Source of the DNA: Acanthochlamys bracteata
Lineage: Eukaryota; Streptophyta; Magnoliopsida; Pandanales; Velloziaceae
Assembly (NCBI GenBank): GCA_019914995.1
Contig: CM034127.1
Coordinates: 6,076,001 to 6,140,000 of the forward strand
Reading direction: 5' to 3'
DNA length: 64,000 bases
Position 1 is the stretch's first letter; every line of letters starts with the position of its first letter. Positions 11,956 to 23,064 of this stretch are shown piece after piece. The notes beneath the pieces are model-generated. The model made no database searches. It was not told the DNA's origin and saw nothing but the letters and a program-made list of their open reading frames with translations. Made by a program: the position numbers and the translations under genes.

Positions 11956-13500
11956 ATAAGCTAGTGAGTTGTGTGTGGTGATTCACTCGTGAGAAAGCTG
12001 GAAAGTAGTTGCCAGCAGCAATGGTCGATATGCAACAATGTAATAATGCAAAGTAGTCGGGTTACGTTATGTACCTAATTTTATGATCTCTCATGATCTA
12101 TGTTTCGGCTGTGCTTCATCTTAAGATCTTCGAACCAATGGTTACGATGTGGCTCTCGTTTATGATTCTTCAAGAGTTGATTGGATTCTGTCGTCGCTTG
12201 TTTTATGCAATCTGCCAACTCGAAAGAAAGTTTTACCCCTTGCTAAATTAAATGAGATCTATACAAACAGGTTGGAGCAGGTTCAAAGATTAGCTCCGCC
12301 CGAAGAATTAGAGATCCCCTGAACGCGTTACATGTGCATCCTCTGAAGCATCCAACAATAGAGAGGTCTAGCGATATCTTATTTAAGCATATCTCTAGCT
12401 GGCGAACCACAGTAGAGTAATAGCATATGCCACACCAGTTCGGTTTATCTTTCATAAATGCAAACATTCTGAACGTTAGGAACAAACACACGGAAAGATT
12501 TCTTTATATTAACCTTTCAGTTCATATATATGTTATACGTCTGTGCGTATATATTCCAATCTTACCAATGAAGGAAGTTCCGGGTGAAAAAAACAGATGC
12601 TAACCCACCAACCAACTTGAGCGACCGTCAAGTGGAGAAACAAAAAATGGGGTCAAATATTGTTGTGTATTTGCATTCGCCAAGTTATTGTTGTGGCCCT
12701 CTTCCCGATTCACTCATGATGTCACCTTGTATCATTCATTCATGTCAATGTCCATCTTTCGCAGTTCAACTATAGCTTATCAAGAAAGCATTGATCTATC
12801 CAACTGAGGTAGTTAGTGTTAACAACCCGGGCAGAGTCTATACCCCAAAACCTAACTATTAAGATATGAGTGTCCAATCTTATAACATCGACATTATAAA
12901 TTTAAACTTTTAATGTGTTTATGCAAACTTTTACGCGCAGCATGGATCGCAAGAGTGGACGTCTTGAGTTAGAATATATTTGCCCCCTTCCACACCCCCA
13001 TGTACAGCCAAACAGACGTCTATACAGTATTGAACTCTACCCTAAAGGTCCCATTACAAACGGCTTTTTCTGGTATCATGTTAACAGATCTGACAGAATT
13101 AACATTCCAAAAGCTATCTATTAAAATAAGAATATCTAGAGATCGTTTGGAAATATTTATGAAATAAAATTTTTTTGAATTGAAAAATATTTTTATAATT
13201 TCAAAAAAATAAACTCTATTTTTTTTTAAAAATAATAATAATATATAATAAAATAATTTTATTACGTAGAATTTTTTTTACGTTTTTTAAATTTTTAAAT
13301 ATTATAAAATACGTATTGAAAAATATAAAATAAAAAAATAAAAAATAGCGTTTGGAAACGCAATTCTAAATGCACCTTGTAATCTATACAACACCCACCG
13401 TTGCAATTCAAATTCCTAATATTGGACTATTCTCACAGTTAGCACACAGGTGGTTATAGAGAAAGAGCAGTTCCTATTTCTCTCTCTTGTTCTAGTTTGA
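11956..13500. other. Caleosin 3' flank and intergenic DNA
   Basis: The first 250 bp probably hold the caleosin 3' UTR. After that only short unsupported frames. At 12811-12910 is a sequence resembling the ends of small plant LTR elements (AAAACCTAACTATTAAG followed by ATCGACATTATA). A family A miniature element follows at 13141-13376. Confidence 0.4.
13141..13376. repeat. AT-rich miniature element, family A
   Basis: Opens with ATCGTTTGGAAATA, closes with GTTTGGAAACGC and then AATGCACC, with an A/T-run body whose halves are roughly inverted. The end motif GTTTGG and total length match other family copies. Confidence 0.5.
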
Positions 13501-13544
13501 TACATCAAACATGCTTCTGAGTTTTGGATGCAACAAGAAGATAC

Positions 13545-13793
13545 ATGAAGCAGGTCAAGAAGTTCTCCAGTGAACAGAGTAGCAGGAGTCTGATGAAGGT
13601 GCAAGGAAGCTATACAAAAGCTCCGCTATGGAGTGTCTTGCCTGTGAGGCAGATCGTCTGGCAATTGAGATCTCAGTTGGGACAGGCTATGAAGTTCAAG
13701 AACGTTGTGAGGTTTGCTTATGATCCTGAGAGTTATTTGCAGAATCTCGATGATGGCTTTTATGGTGACCAAGTTATATGCTCTTATTCCTAG
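13545..13793 (+). CDS. Small uncharacterised plant protein (YDPESY...DDGF motif)
   Basis: Open frame of 82 codons from the ATG at 13545; a longer in-frame extension would need a TTG start. The N-terminus is basic and Ser-rich (KQVKKFSSEQSSRSLMK), followed by a Leu/Gln/Arg-rich helix-like segment and the C-terminal motif FAYDPESYLQNLDDGF. I recall many small plant proteins of unknown function, about 70-100 residues long, ending in a similar YDPxSYxxNFDDG motif; this is the only support for coding. The tail after DDGF could alternatively be altered by splicing at GGTGACC. No neighbour suggests a role. Confidence 0.45.
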   Translation: MKQVKKFSSEQSSRSLMKVQGSYTKAPLWSVLPVRQIVWQLRSQLGQAMKFKNVVRFAYDPESYLQNLDDGFYGDQVICSYS

Positions 13794-13799
13794 TTCGTT

Positions 13800-15054
13800 T
13801 TTCATCAAATTCTGCTTTGTTATTGGAATACCTGGATCTACTTGGATTTAAACTCACACAACTTTTAACTGTAAGGGGATCCTCTCGCCACCAAAGCGAG
13901 GTGGCAATTGCGTGTTTTGGTTCTACTATTATCTTCATATTTTCGAAGAACTTGAAGTGGTAGCATCATAGTATTGTAAATAGCAGATGAACAAAACTTT
14001 CTGCTCTTATGGCCATACCATATTCTACCGTAGCCGAGCATGCTGTTTCACTCATCTATAGTTGAGTCTGGCGTATGGCTTATAGCATAATAACATTCTC
14101 CAGGTTCTTTGTACCCTACAGCACTGTGACTGTGTGAATTTAGCGAAGCCAGGAAGACATCTCTGATTCTAATCCTAAATCTTTATGCAAGAAGAGCCCT
14201 TTTTTGGTAAACAAGTACATTGAATTGGAATCTTTTCTATCAGTTTTCAGGACAACATTTCAGTTTGCATCATTATCATCTAGAAATATGAGAACCTCGT
14301 ACCCAGAACTGAGCACAAGATATAATATCGAGCAACATCTCAGAACTGAATCTCGAACCCTCCTAAAGCAAGACAACTTCCATTACCGGAAAGAATAAAT
14401 GATTGCACAAGTTTCCAGCAATTGATAGAAAGAAATTGTATTGGTTTTCAACTCTGGCAAACTGTAGATTGTTCACTATTAAGATGTATGCTACAAAGTT
14501 TTGCGTTTATCATTGTTGAAAGTCTTTATTCTAAAAGTCTAAAAATCAAGCGCCAAAGTCCAACATGCAGCTTACCCTTTTAGAAGATAGATCAAGTTTT
14601 GCTTCTACTACAGTCAATGCACCTCCTGTCATCTACACATAGGAATACACCCACTGGTATCTGTAGATGTGTATAGAATTAGTAAGTGAATTAACATAGA
14701 ATCAACATAGAAGCATTATAGAAACTGAAAGAAACATGAAGATTTGCCACTCGACCATCTGTTCTATTCATGAAGCCCTCAACAATTTAACAAAACTTCA
14801 TCTGTTTAATCTAATATTATACTGAAAGCCATTGAAACAAACCATATGGTCAGTGCGTAATGGTTATCAAATCCTGACATCTTGGTATTTAAGATCTGAT
14901 TAACACCTCCTTATTATGCATTAATGCTTTCACAATCCTCGTTCTCTTGGATGATGAAAGCACTTCACTTCGACTATGCGAGCATACTAGCTCATCATCT
15001 TTTCAAGGGAAAAAGAGCCGTATACAGCTCCAGCGCAGCAAGTTGATCGAAAAA
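13800..15054. other. Intergenic DNA between small gene and SUVR 3' end
   Basis: No exon or repeat recognised. The side near 15054 should include the 3' UTR of the minus-strand SUVR gene. Short frames at 13778-13963 and 14204-14398 have no supporting features. Confidence 0.4.
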
Positions 15055-18000
15055 CTATATGAAGACCACATTTTCCTCACTTTCCTTTTGACTTTTGTCT
15101 CTACAATTTTCACTTCCACAACGTCATTGGAAAGCTTCCACAGGGTGAGTATGGTCATCAAAATCAAATCCGTAGTCCTGAAAGGGACAGATAAGATAGT
15201 TGAATAGCTAGGTATTCTTTAAAGGTAAACAAAATATGCTCTAGACTATTATCACACCCTTAAGAAAGAAACAAAAATTGGTGCCTTTTGAGTACCAGAA
15301 ATTGGCTATTTGCTTTTCCAAATACCCTTGAAAAGCTACAAGAAACTGTCATTCAAACTACATCATAGCCTGCATTCCTCATTTCCTATGTGTCCCCCTC
15401 TCGGTGACCAAAAGCAGTATTTAAGCTGTTTGAGATCGTTAAAACATCTAATCATTTAGTTTCTTTCACAATACAGACGATTTAAATCTAATCAAAATCA
15501 TGCTCAACAACACTACTTACCCAAGTAAGTTCCTCGAAAGCATTTACCCATCATGTAGTGAAAAAAGCAAGCTGAAAAAAACAAGGTCACTATCAAATAA
15601 ATTTGAGTTAAGTAAGCAAGTCGTAACTCATAACTGTTGCTTACATGATAATAATGGTGATCGGGTGTCTCAATTTCAACTGGGATCTCTATCAGATTTG
15701 CATCTTTGCATCTGCATTGCATTAGATTAAAGACAGGTAAGAAGAATATATTAACTCTGTGAAGAATTAGATGTTTTCGCAGCGTACAACTCAAAAGAAT
15801 GTGGCAAGAAAGTAAAGGAGTGATGCTCAAAGTTTCCACATTCATACACTACCAGTGGATGCCGCTTACGTCTTCGAAGGACTCTTACATGTACAAGTTT
15901 AAACAACATGATAGTTCCCAAATTTTCAATTTCAATTACATCGGCATGCGCTTCCAAAGTACAATATGATAAATGAGCCATGTATATACTTGTGGTCATC
16001 TAACAAAAAGGAAGCCTTACCCATTAGAATGAAGAACTTGGTAATCTCCTCTCTAACAATGTGGTTCTTATAGTCAAATAATACTAAGTTTCCTCAGAGC
16101 TATTTAAAATTTTTTACTTCCACCAGAAATAAGGTCTCATCTTATTGATGCACAGCAGGGTTTGACCTAACATGTAACTAGAAAAAGGCTCTCGTATGGA
16201 AGGCATCACGGCAAGACTTCTCTAAACATAAAGACAGTGAAGATAGAATCATGTTTTTTTTTAGCAGAATCAAGCACCATGGAGACACTGCAGTTGTTTC
16301 ACAAAAGCCTATAGTATTTCTCATATGTGGAGCAAAACTAAGTTGAGATGACATCAAAGCTTAGTACATTCTTCACCTTGAGAAAAATGAACCTACAAAT
16401 TTTACAATTTTCATGGCATAACCATTCTGAAGGTCCAACAAAAAGCTTGACAACAACAATAACAGACTAAGCCTTTATCCCACTTGACTAGGATTAGCTA
16501 CATGAATATGTTTTCAAAATTCCGTTCGATTATATACCAGATTAAGCGAAAGATGTCAATCTTAAAATAAATTCTCTCATTGGGACTTGAACTCGGGCCT
16601 TTTAAATGAGAGGTCACTATCCTTATCGGTTGGACTACAATATATCAAAAAATGTGAACAGATATGCAAATTACGGGAAGTAAATATCATTCTATAAATA
16701 TTGGTAGACTTTACCTATGATTAACAAATCTCCCAACGTTACCAAAAAAAGTTGCATCCAGACAAAGAGCTTCCTCATCTTTAAGAAATCCTTCCGAAGC
16801 CCAATCAGCATCAAGAAGCACAGGGTAGGTGTGTCTCACTTTGCCAAAAGTGTTTATTGTGCGGTCATATAACTCCATGTTTGTTAATATTTCCCCAATG
16901 TATTCACATACAAAAGCACCTTTTGCAATTGGTTCAAGTGTACGCACTCCCCAGCCCTTTCCTTGGCCTGTAAAGAAGACCTGAAACACAGTAGACATAA
17001 TGAGCTACTGGTTCGTAAAGTTTCCATGTCATGGAGATTAATGTAAGTTAAGCTTGCCTGCAGTTTGCAAGTAATTCCTCTCTGAACAACACGATTTCCG
17101 CAGTTTTTACTGCAACCACACTTACACCAGCAATCCTTCAGAAACTTTCTTAACAGATGACCCTTGCACTTCTCAGGTTTCACCTCATTTTTTGCCCTCT
17201 CTGCAGGGCAACCCTGACAATAGTACAAATGATGCTTCTGGGGATCAGAAAGTGAAGAAATGCACCCATCAAGAAAGTCTTCTCTTAGCAGCCCATCATA
17301 AGTATATGCAAATAATCCCCCTGTTTCTCTTGCACATGCGCAACGACTTGGTGCTCCTAAACAGTCACCGAAACAGTCTGCACAGCAGCTTTCGTATCCG
17401 ATACGAGCAAGTGAAAAGTTGATGTATCCATTTTCATAGACAATGTTATGAGGTATGTAGTAGAAAGATTCAGGATACTTTTCACAACCCAACTCATTTA
17501 CTACTGGTATTTTGACTCTCTCTATACCTTTAGATATATCATCTAAATCATGGCCCGGCCCTAGGTTGCTTCCTGCAACTTGGCTTTGGTGAGAACTCTA
17601 CTTGAAAGTTGATCCTGTTGCTCGGATTTGCAACCCAAGTCCTGAGCATACTGACAGATCTCCTGCAATAGATCTCTAAGAGAGACTTTAGATTGAATCT
17701 CATAAGATCCCAAGCGTTTGTCCTCAATAGTCTTATATAAATCCTGCAAATGTGGTACGCTGAAATCTGTTGAGCATATAAAAGCTCACTTGACTTCACC
17801 TAAGTCTGAAGAAGCTAACTCAATGTTCCTGGAACTTCCCTCCGTGTTGTTTATCGACTGGTTTGCAGGTTGTGATGATTTGACATCAAATTTCCTTCTT
17901 CGAGTTGCTTCATTCCTTTCATCTAGTCAAGACCATAAAGATACAATTGTGGATGAATATATCTGATGATTAGCTATCTGATGATTAGCTCAGCCAATAC

Positions 18001-18661
18001 GATTAAAAAACAATGTAGCTACCGAGGAGATAAGCATGATGAGAACAATAATGACTAGCAAAATTGAAGTGGTACAACTATTATCAGCACAACTTCTCTG
18101 TACAAAACATGTTATCAAAGTTTTGAATACCAAATTCTGCTTGGTCAAGGACAAAAGCAACACATTTTGAAAGTCACTATGAATGACACCGAACTGTATA
18201 ATATGTTGTGATTGTTTCCAAATAAACAGACAGGAACACACATGCAAAAGATATTGAAATGTAAAAACATATTGTAAGCGTAAAAGTGAGAACATACTGT
18301 CAGTTCCAGAAGAATCTCGATAGGGCGGAGGTAGCATTGCTTTTCGAGATTTGAGAGGATCGCTCGGGATAAAAATATTGCTTTTACTGCTTGCAAGTTC
18401 CTGAAAGTATTTGCCAAAGAGAAGTCAATGTAAGATCAACAAGAAAGAGATTACAGATATGAGATAGAAAAGGACCTTGGACTCTTCTGAAGCAACTAGG
18501 GCTTCCACAAGAAGTTTATAGTTATCAGATTCAATATGTGCCCAGTTGTAATCACATTGCTTTAAGAGAGTTTTTAAAACAGGTTTCGCTTTCTCTACTG
18601 GAAATCCAATATTTTTCATTGCCTTCAGGGCCTTCTGTGCTTCCTGAGGTATAGCTGACAT
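15055..18661 (-). pseudogene. SUVR-type histone H3K9 methyltransferase, disabled
   Basis: Exons read on the minus strand: 18661-18476 (WIYLD domain, from MSAIPQEAQKALK), 18400-18298, 17922-17635, 17572-17058 (pre-SET, Cys-rich), 16980-16715 (SET, with GKGWGVRT and GRFVNHR), 15711-15645, 15571-15521 (EELTW), 15177-15055 (DYGFDF and post-SET). The order and motifs match Arabidopsis SUVR4/SUVR1. Such proteins methylate histone H3 Lys9, with a pre-SET zinc cluster, the NHxC and ELTWDY catalytic elements and a post-SET Cys cluster. Three in-frame TGA codons interrupt conserved positions: 17786-17788 after GEVK, 15551-15553 in LAFFTT-stop, and 15124-15126 at the first post-SET Cys. The frame between 17572 and 17635 is kept only if a 62-nt intron is assumed. 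The pre-SET to SET intron begins with GC. An intact product cannot be made from this reading. Sequencing error is the alternative, but three independent errors are unlikely. Confidence 0.8.
16441..16650 (-). mobile_element. tRNA-derived SINE (Au-like)
   Basis: Read on the minus strand, the element has an A-box-like TAGTCCAACCG, then a Pol III B box GTTCAAGTCCC (forward 16582-16592), and ends with AAAGGCTTAGTCTG and TTATTGTTGTTGTC. The 3' tail of TTGTTG repeats after a GGGATAAAGGCTT-like stretch is characteristic of plant Au-type SINEs. It lies within the SUVR intron between 15711 and 16715. Ends are approximate and target duplications were not resolved. Confidence 0.6.
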
Positions 18662-18820
18662 TTGTCCCTGATAATAATGCATGCGGCTGCAAAGTTCAGT
18701 CTTTCTGAGAAGTAAAGCTTGCAGAAGGTCAGCATTTCAAAACCTATAAACAGGAAACTAAATCGTCAAATCTGCTGTTAAATCTGAGTATCTCCGCAGC
18801 AGAAACGAATTTATTATTAG

Positions 18821-19289
18821 TGTTAAAGAAATATTTAGTCTCACGTTTACTTATCAATGATCCTGAAATAATATTTATAAAAATTTGGGCTCACTTTTCT
18901 TATTGCCAATTAATTTTGAGAAGAATTCTAAATTCGTCACATAATATTAGAGCGGATTGGGTCAGATCGGCCCAAGATGTGGATTAAATCTAACTTTATT
19001 ATTCATATCTATTCAGGACCTTCATGGTCCGCTTTATTTTAGGGCAAAATTAGCCCGCTTCATTTCAGAACAAATAGCCCATTTTATTTCAGGACAGGTC
19101 GCCCGCTTCATCTAATTCTTTATAGGGCACGTAGCTCGCATCAGTTTAATTTACCAAAAAAAAAAAAACCACGCTCCGCTGGAGGGCAGGTGTTAAAGAA
19201 ATGTTTAGTCCCACATTACTTATCAATGGTCCTGAGATGATATACATAAAGATTTGGGCTTATTCTTCTTATTGCCAATTGGTTTTGCA
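18821..19289 (+). mobile_element. TRIM-like small LTR element, 3' LTR truncated
   Basis: LTR 1 spans 18821-18941, starting TGTTAAAGAA and ending in CA. It is followed at once by TAATATTAGAGCGG, a decayed initiator-Met tRNA primer-binding site. A purine tract (GGAGGGCAGG) precedes LTR 2, which starts with the same TGTTAAAGAA at 19191. The 249-bp interior has no coding capacity. LTR 2 follows LTR 1 for about 99 bp, with both carrying TTATTGCCAATT, and then stops where the Copia element begins at 19290. The rest of LTR 2 is not found beyond the Copia element. Confidence 0.7.
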
Positions 19290-19481
19290 TGAAACGAATT
19301 GAGAGAAAAAAAAAATATAATAAAATTGATATAATAATTGATGATTAGTTTATATTCAATAGCTACATATATATAGCTAATCATAAGAATCTAACTAATA
19401 AATATAATTAATGTGGGACTAAAGTAATACTAAACGGGCTAAAATAAGATGGACCTATATATAAATTCACATAGTCTAACA
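19290..19481 (-). repeat. Copia LTR (3' LTR)
   Basis: 192 bp with TG and CA ends. By eye it differs from the other LTR at about fifteen places, mostly A/G or C/T exchanges as expected for an old, methylated insertion. Confidence 0.9.
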
Positions 19482-19709
19482 TGCCCCCTCAAACTCATGG
19501 AGGATCAAGCAACATGAGTTTGCCTAATAATATCTGAAATCTCGGTGTAGGGTGTTCCTTTGTAAAAAAATCTGTCAGTTGATCAGTAGAAGTCACATGT
19601 GGTAAGAAAATAGTGCCTGTAGAAAATGTTCACGAACAAAATGACAATCAATCTCAATGTGTTTCGTCCGTTCATGAAAAACTGGATTGCTCGCAATCTG
19701 AATAGCACT

Positions 19710-20350
19710 TCAATTGTCACAGTATAAAGGTGTAGATCCTGTAAGTGTAATGCCCATATCGGACAGCAATCTACGCACATAAATAATCTCTCTAGTAGTA
19801 ACAGCCATAACTTTATACTCTGCTTCTGTATAAGAACATGCAACTACTGTTTGTTTCTTGCTACGCCATGAGATCAATGAGTCACCAAGAAACAAACAGA
19901 AATCTGTAGTAGATCAATGATCACCTGTCCAGTCTGCATCTGAAAAGGCTCGAAGCTCCAAATTTGATGTAGAAGACATAAAAAGTGAGCGAATAATCGT
20001 ACCTTGAAGATATCTGAGAATTCGCACTAAAGCACTATAATGTACTGATCGAGGTGCAAAGACAAACTGACTGATAATACTAACTGAATGATAAATATCT
20101 GGCCTCGTCAAACAAAGATATACAATCTGACCAACTAATTGCTGTACCAACTAGGATCTGTGAGAGCCTCACCATCAGTGGGACGAAGCTTCACATGAAG
20201 CTCCATAGGAGTGTCAAGTGTCTTACTATCCGATATATTTGCTGATCCAATAATATCCGAGGTATATTTTTGTTGAGAAATAAGAATACATCTATCACCT
20301 TGAGCAATCTCCAATCTAAGAAAATAACGTAAGTGACCAAAATCTTTCAT
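19710..20350 (-). pseudogene. Copia RNase H region, fragmented
   Basis: Three overlapping frame pieces carry the end of Copia pol: MKDFGHLRYFL and STDIIG-like sequence near 20340-20260, VGQIVYLCLTRPDI and SDADWTGD near 20130-19915, and DSLISWRSKKQTVV with SYTEAEY near 19890-19800. These are the conserved Copia RT-connection and RNase H motifs. Stops or frame changes separate the pieces, so no complete RNase H could be made. Confidence 0.85.
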
Positions 20351-20941
20351 CTAAAATTGCTGACGAAAATGTCTTTGAGTTGTTGTTATTCTTGCTGAAT
20401 CATTTCCTATTATAATCATATCATCTACATATAACAACAGAAGTACCCTCCCCCACGGTGAAGATCGTATAAATAAGGAGTGATCCTGAGAACTCTGCTG
20501 AAAACTTGCCTCTGTAATGGCTCGTCTAAAACACTCAAAGCAAGCTCTAGGAGCTTGTTTGAGTCCATAAATAGCACGACGAAGTCGACATACATGACCT
20601 GGTAGTGTAGAGAGACATAGAAGAGGCTGCATATAAATAATCTCGGATAAAGTACCATGAAGAAATACATTCTTCACGTTCATCTGATAAAGAGGCCACC
20701 GACGTACTGCAGCAACAGCTAATAAAGTATGAACTGTGGTCATCTGAGCTACAAGAGCAAATGTCTCATCATAATCAATTCCATGCTCCTGAGTAAATTT
20801 TCGAGCAACAAGACGAGCATTATGTGGCTCAATAGATCCGTCGGGTTTATATTTGATTTTGAAAAACCCATTTACAATTAATAGTCTGAGCTCCCTTTGG
20901 AAGTGGGACAACATCTCAAGTATATGTCTCCTGAAAAGCAT
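20351..20941 (-). pseudogene. Copia reverse transcriptase, degenerate
   Basis: Contains NARLVARKFTQEHGIDYDETF, AIYGLKQAPRACF and the catalytic LLLYVDDMIIIG. The first catalytic Asp region reads YQMNVKNVFLHG where Copia elements normally have YQMDVKNAFLHG, so a metal-binding Asp is replaced by Asn. Upstream, KWVF and KIKYKPDG lie in different frames, indicating an indel in the A/T run near 20861-20866. Confidence 0.88.
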
Positions 20942-21081
20942 GAAACTCCTCTGCTATAGCCTTCTGCTATTCAGAGTACTGAATTGCTTCTTGATAAGAA
21001 TTGGACTCTCGAGTAATGTGTATAGAAGTAAGAAAAAAATGAAACTGTGGAGAATAAGAGGACAATGTGGTAAAACCGAAC

Positions 21082-22623
21082 CTATCCGGTGGACCAGAAT
21101 AATCTGGAGTAAAACCGATCAGGTGGTCTGTGAACTCGTTGTAACTGACGAGTATGTGGTGGTTGAGGTGGATGTGAGGGTGGTGATGAAGGTGAAGATA
21201 ATGAACTCGAAGTAGAAGAAGAATATGGAGGATTCTCATGTGCCATCGTCGGAACTATCATAGAAGGGACTGTACTATTAGAAGAAAGTAAAGGAGTTGG
21301 ATCAATAGAGACATTAGAACACTGAGTAGATGATGTAGAAGTATCTGTGTCTGGTGATGTTAAAAATTTGACGTCAGGAGATGTAGAAAAATAAGGTATA
21401 TTTTCAAGAAATGTGACATGTCGGGAAATACGAAGACGACGAGCCAAAGGATCATAACAACGATATCGTTTATGCTCGAAATTAATGCCAAGAAGGACAA
21501 ACTTAGCTGAAATAGCAGATAGTTTCATGCGCTCAGTCGGAGGAAGAAGAACAAAACATGTACATCCAAAAGTGCGAAGCATGCTATAGTCAGGAGGAGA
21601 TGAAAAAAGACTCTCATGAGGGGTCTTACCAGATAAAACAGATGATGGAGCTATATTGATAAGATTAACTGACGTAAGAATTGCCTCTGCCCAAAAAGTT
21701 TGAGGTACAGAATAGGATAATAAAAGAGCACGAGCAGTCTCCAAAATGTGGCGATGTTTGCATTCTGTTATCCCATTCTGTTCATGAGTATAAGGGCATG
21801 ACTGCTGAAAAAGAGTACCATGAGACTGTAAGATAGATCTCATGGTAGATGACAGATACTCACGAGCGCAATAATAACGAAAAATTTTAACTCTACAGTT
21901 AAACTGAGTATGGATCATAGCGGTGAATCGGTTATAAATAGAAGGAATATCGGACCGATTGCGCATGAGATAAACCCAAGTATAACGAGTGTAATCATCA
22001 ATAAAACTTACATAATAGAAAAAAACAGTCATGGATGAGATAGGTGCGGGGCCCCAAATGTCAGAATGAACTAACTCAAAATGACGTTTGGTTTTAGATA
22101 AACTTTTAGTGAAAGGAAGAATTAAATGTTTTGCCAATTTACAATCTGTACATGCAGATAGTGGTGAAAAAGACCCTTGTTCGAGGACTCCATTTTGAAA
22201 TAAATTTTTAAGTCGAGATTCAGAAATATGACCCAAACGTTTAAGCCACAAATCAGTAGTAGATGAAACAACAGCAGCACAATTAATAGTGGAAGGATTA
22301 GATAAAGGAATATGAAGATATTCTAAATAATAGAGTCGTCTCTTTCTACGAGCACAACCAATCGTTTGACCAGTATGAGGATCCTTTACATTGCAGGTAA
22401 TAGAATCAAAAGTAACAATGAATCCACTCTCGCAAAGGCTACTGATGGATATAAGATTAAAAGTAATGTTCGGAACATGTAGCACAAATGGTAAAGTTAA
22501 AGTATCTGAAATAAGACATCCAGATTTGGTAATGAGTAACTGAAAAGCATCAGCTGTGTATAGGGATGAAAAATATGATGGCAAAGATGTAGTTTTGGAT
22601 AATAAAGACTCATTCGAAGTCAT
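21082..22623 (-). pseudogene. Copia protease-integrase region, degenerate
   Basis: Starts just after the protease active site ILDSGSSHHM; a stop lies immediately before it where a Trp is usual. It continues through the gag-pre-integrase zinc module (WLKRLGHIS, CTDCKLAK) and the integrase core: SDIWGP, then FRYYCAREY, then NGITECKHRHILE. In active Copia integrases the second segment reads like RSDNAREY, so the catalytic Asp is replaced by Tyr. The GKTPHESLF and FGCTCFV motifs of the C-terminal part follow. Frame is open for 513 codons but the enzyme would be inactive. Confidence 0.9.
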
Positions 22624-22716
22624 ATGATGAGAAGAACCAGAATCTAATATTTAAGAAGAAGACATACTTGGAGAAGCAGAAAAAGCAGATATAGAAGAGC
22701 CAACAAATGATGACTA

Positions 22717-22959
22717 TTATTGAAGCTGAAGCTCTAGTTGAGTAAGACGATACTTAATATCTGAAAAATTAAGAGAGATTTGACGAGCTGTCGGTGCACT
22801 ATCAACGATATGTGCTTGAGAATTTTGAGAGCAATTTGAAAAAAAGAAACCTTTCGCCTTCATTTGCTCTCGATATTGTAAAAATAAATGTGGATAAAGT
22901 TGAAAATAACTATCAACAATATGACCAGACTTGCGACAATGAGAACAAAAAATAGTCAT
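22717..22959 (-). pseudogene. Copia gag zinc-knuckle fragment
   Basis: CSHCRKSGHIVDSY corresponds to the CxxCxxxxGHxxxxC knuckle of Copia gag, with the last Cys replaced by Tyr. The segment is 80 codons; the preceding capsid part of gag is not recognisable before the primer-binding site, so the element has lost most of gag. Confidence 0.7.
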
Positions 22960-23064
22960 GCTGATTACAGATTAGACTGAAAAAAAAATTTTAAATTTGA
23001 TGAAAAAAATTTTAATTAAATTGAAACTTGAGAAAATTCTCAAAATCGAATGGCTCTAATACCA

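Noticed and set aside
16560-16645. Functional tRNA gene
   Set aside because: Only a B box and a loose A box are present, with no cloverleaf; the TTGTTG tail shows it is a SINE.
15124-17788. TGA read as a sense codon or selenocysteine in the SUVR gene
   Set aside because: Land plants lack the selenocysteine machinery, and two intact genes here (eL37 and PRP19) use TGA as their stop.
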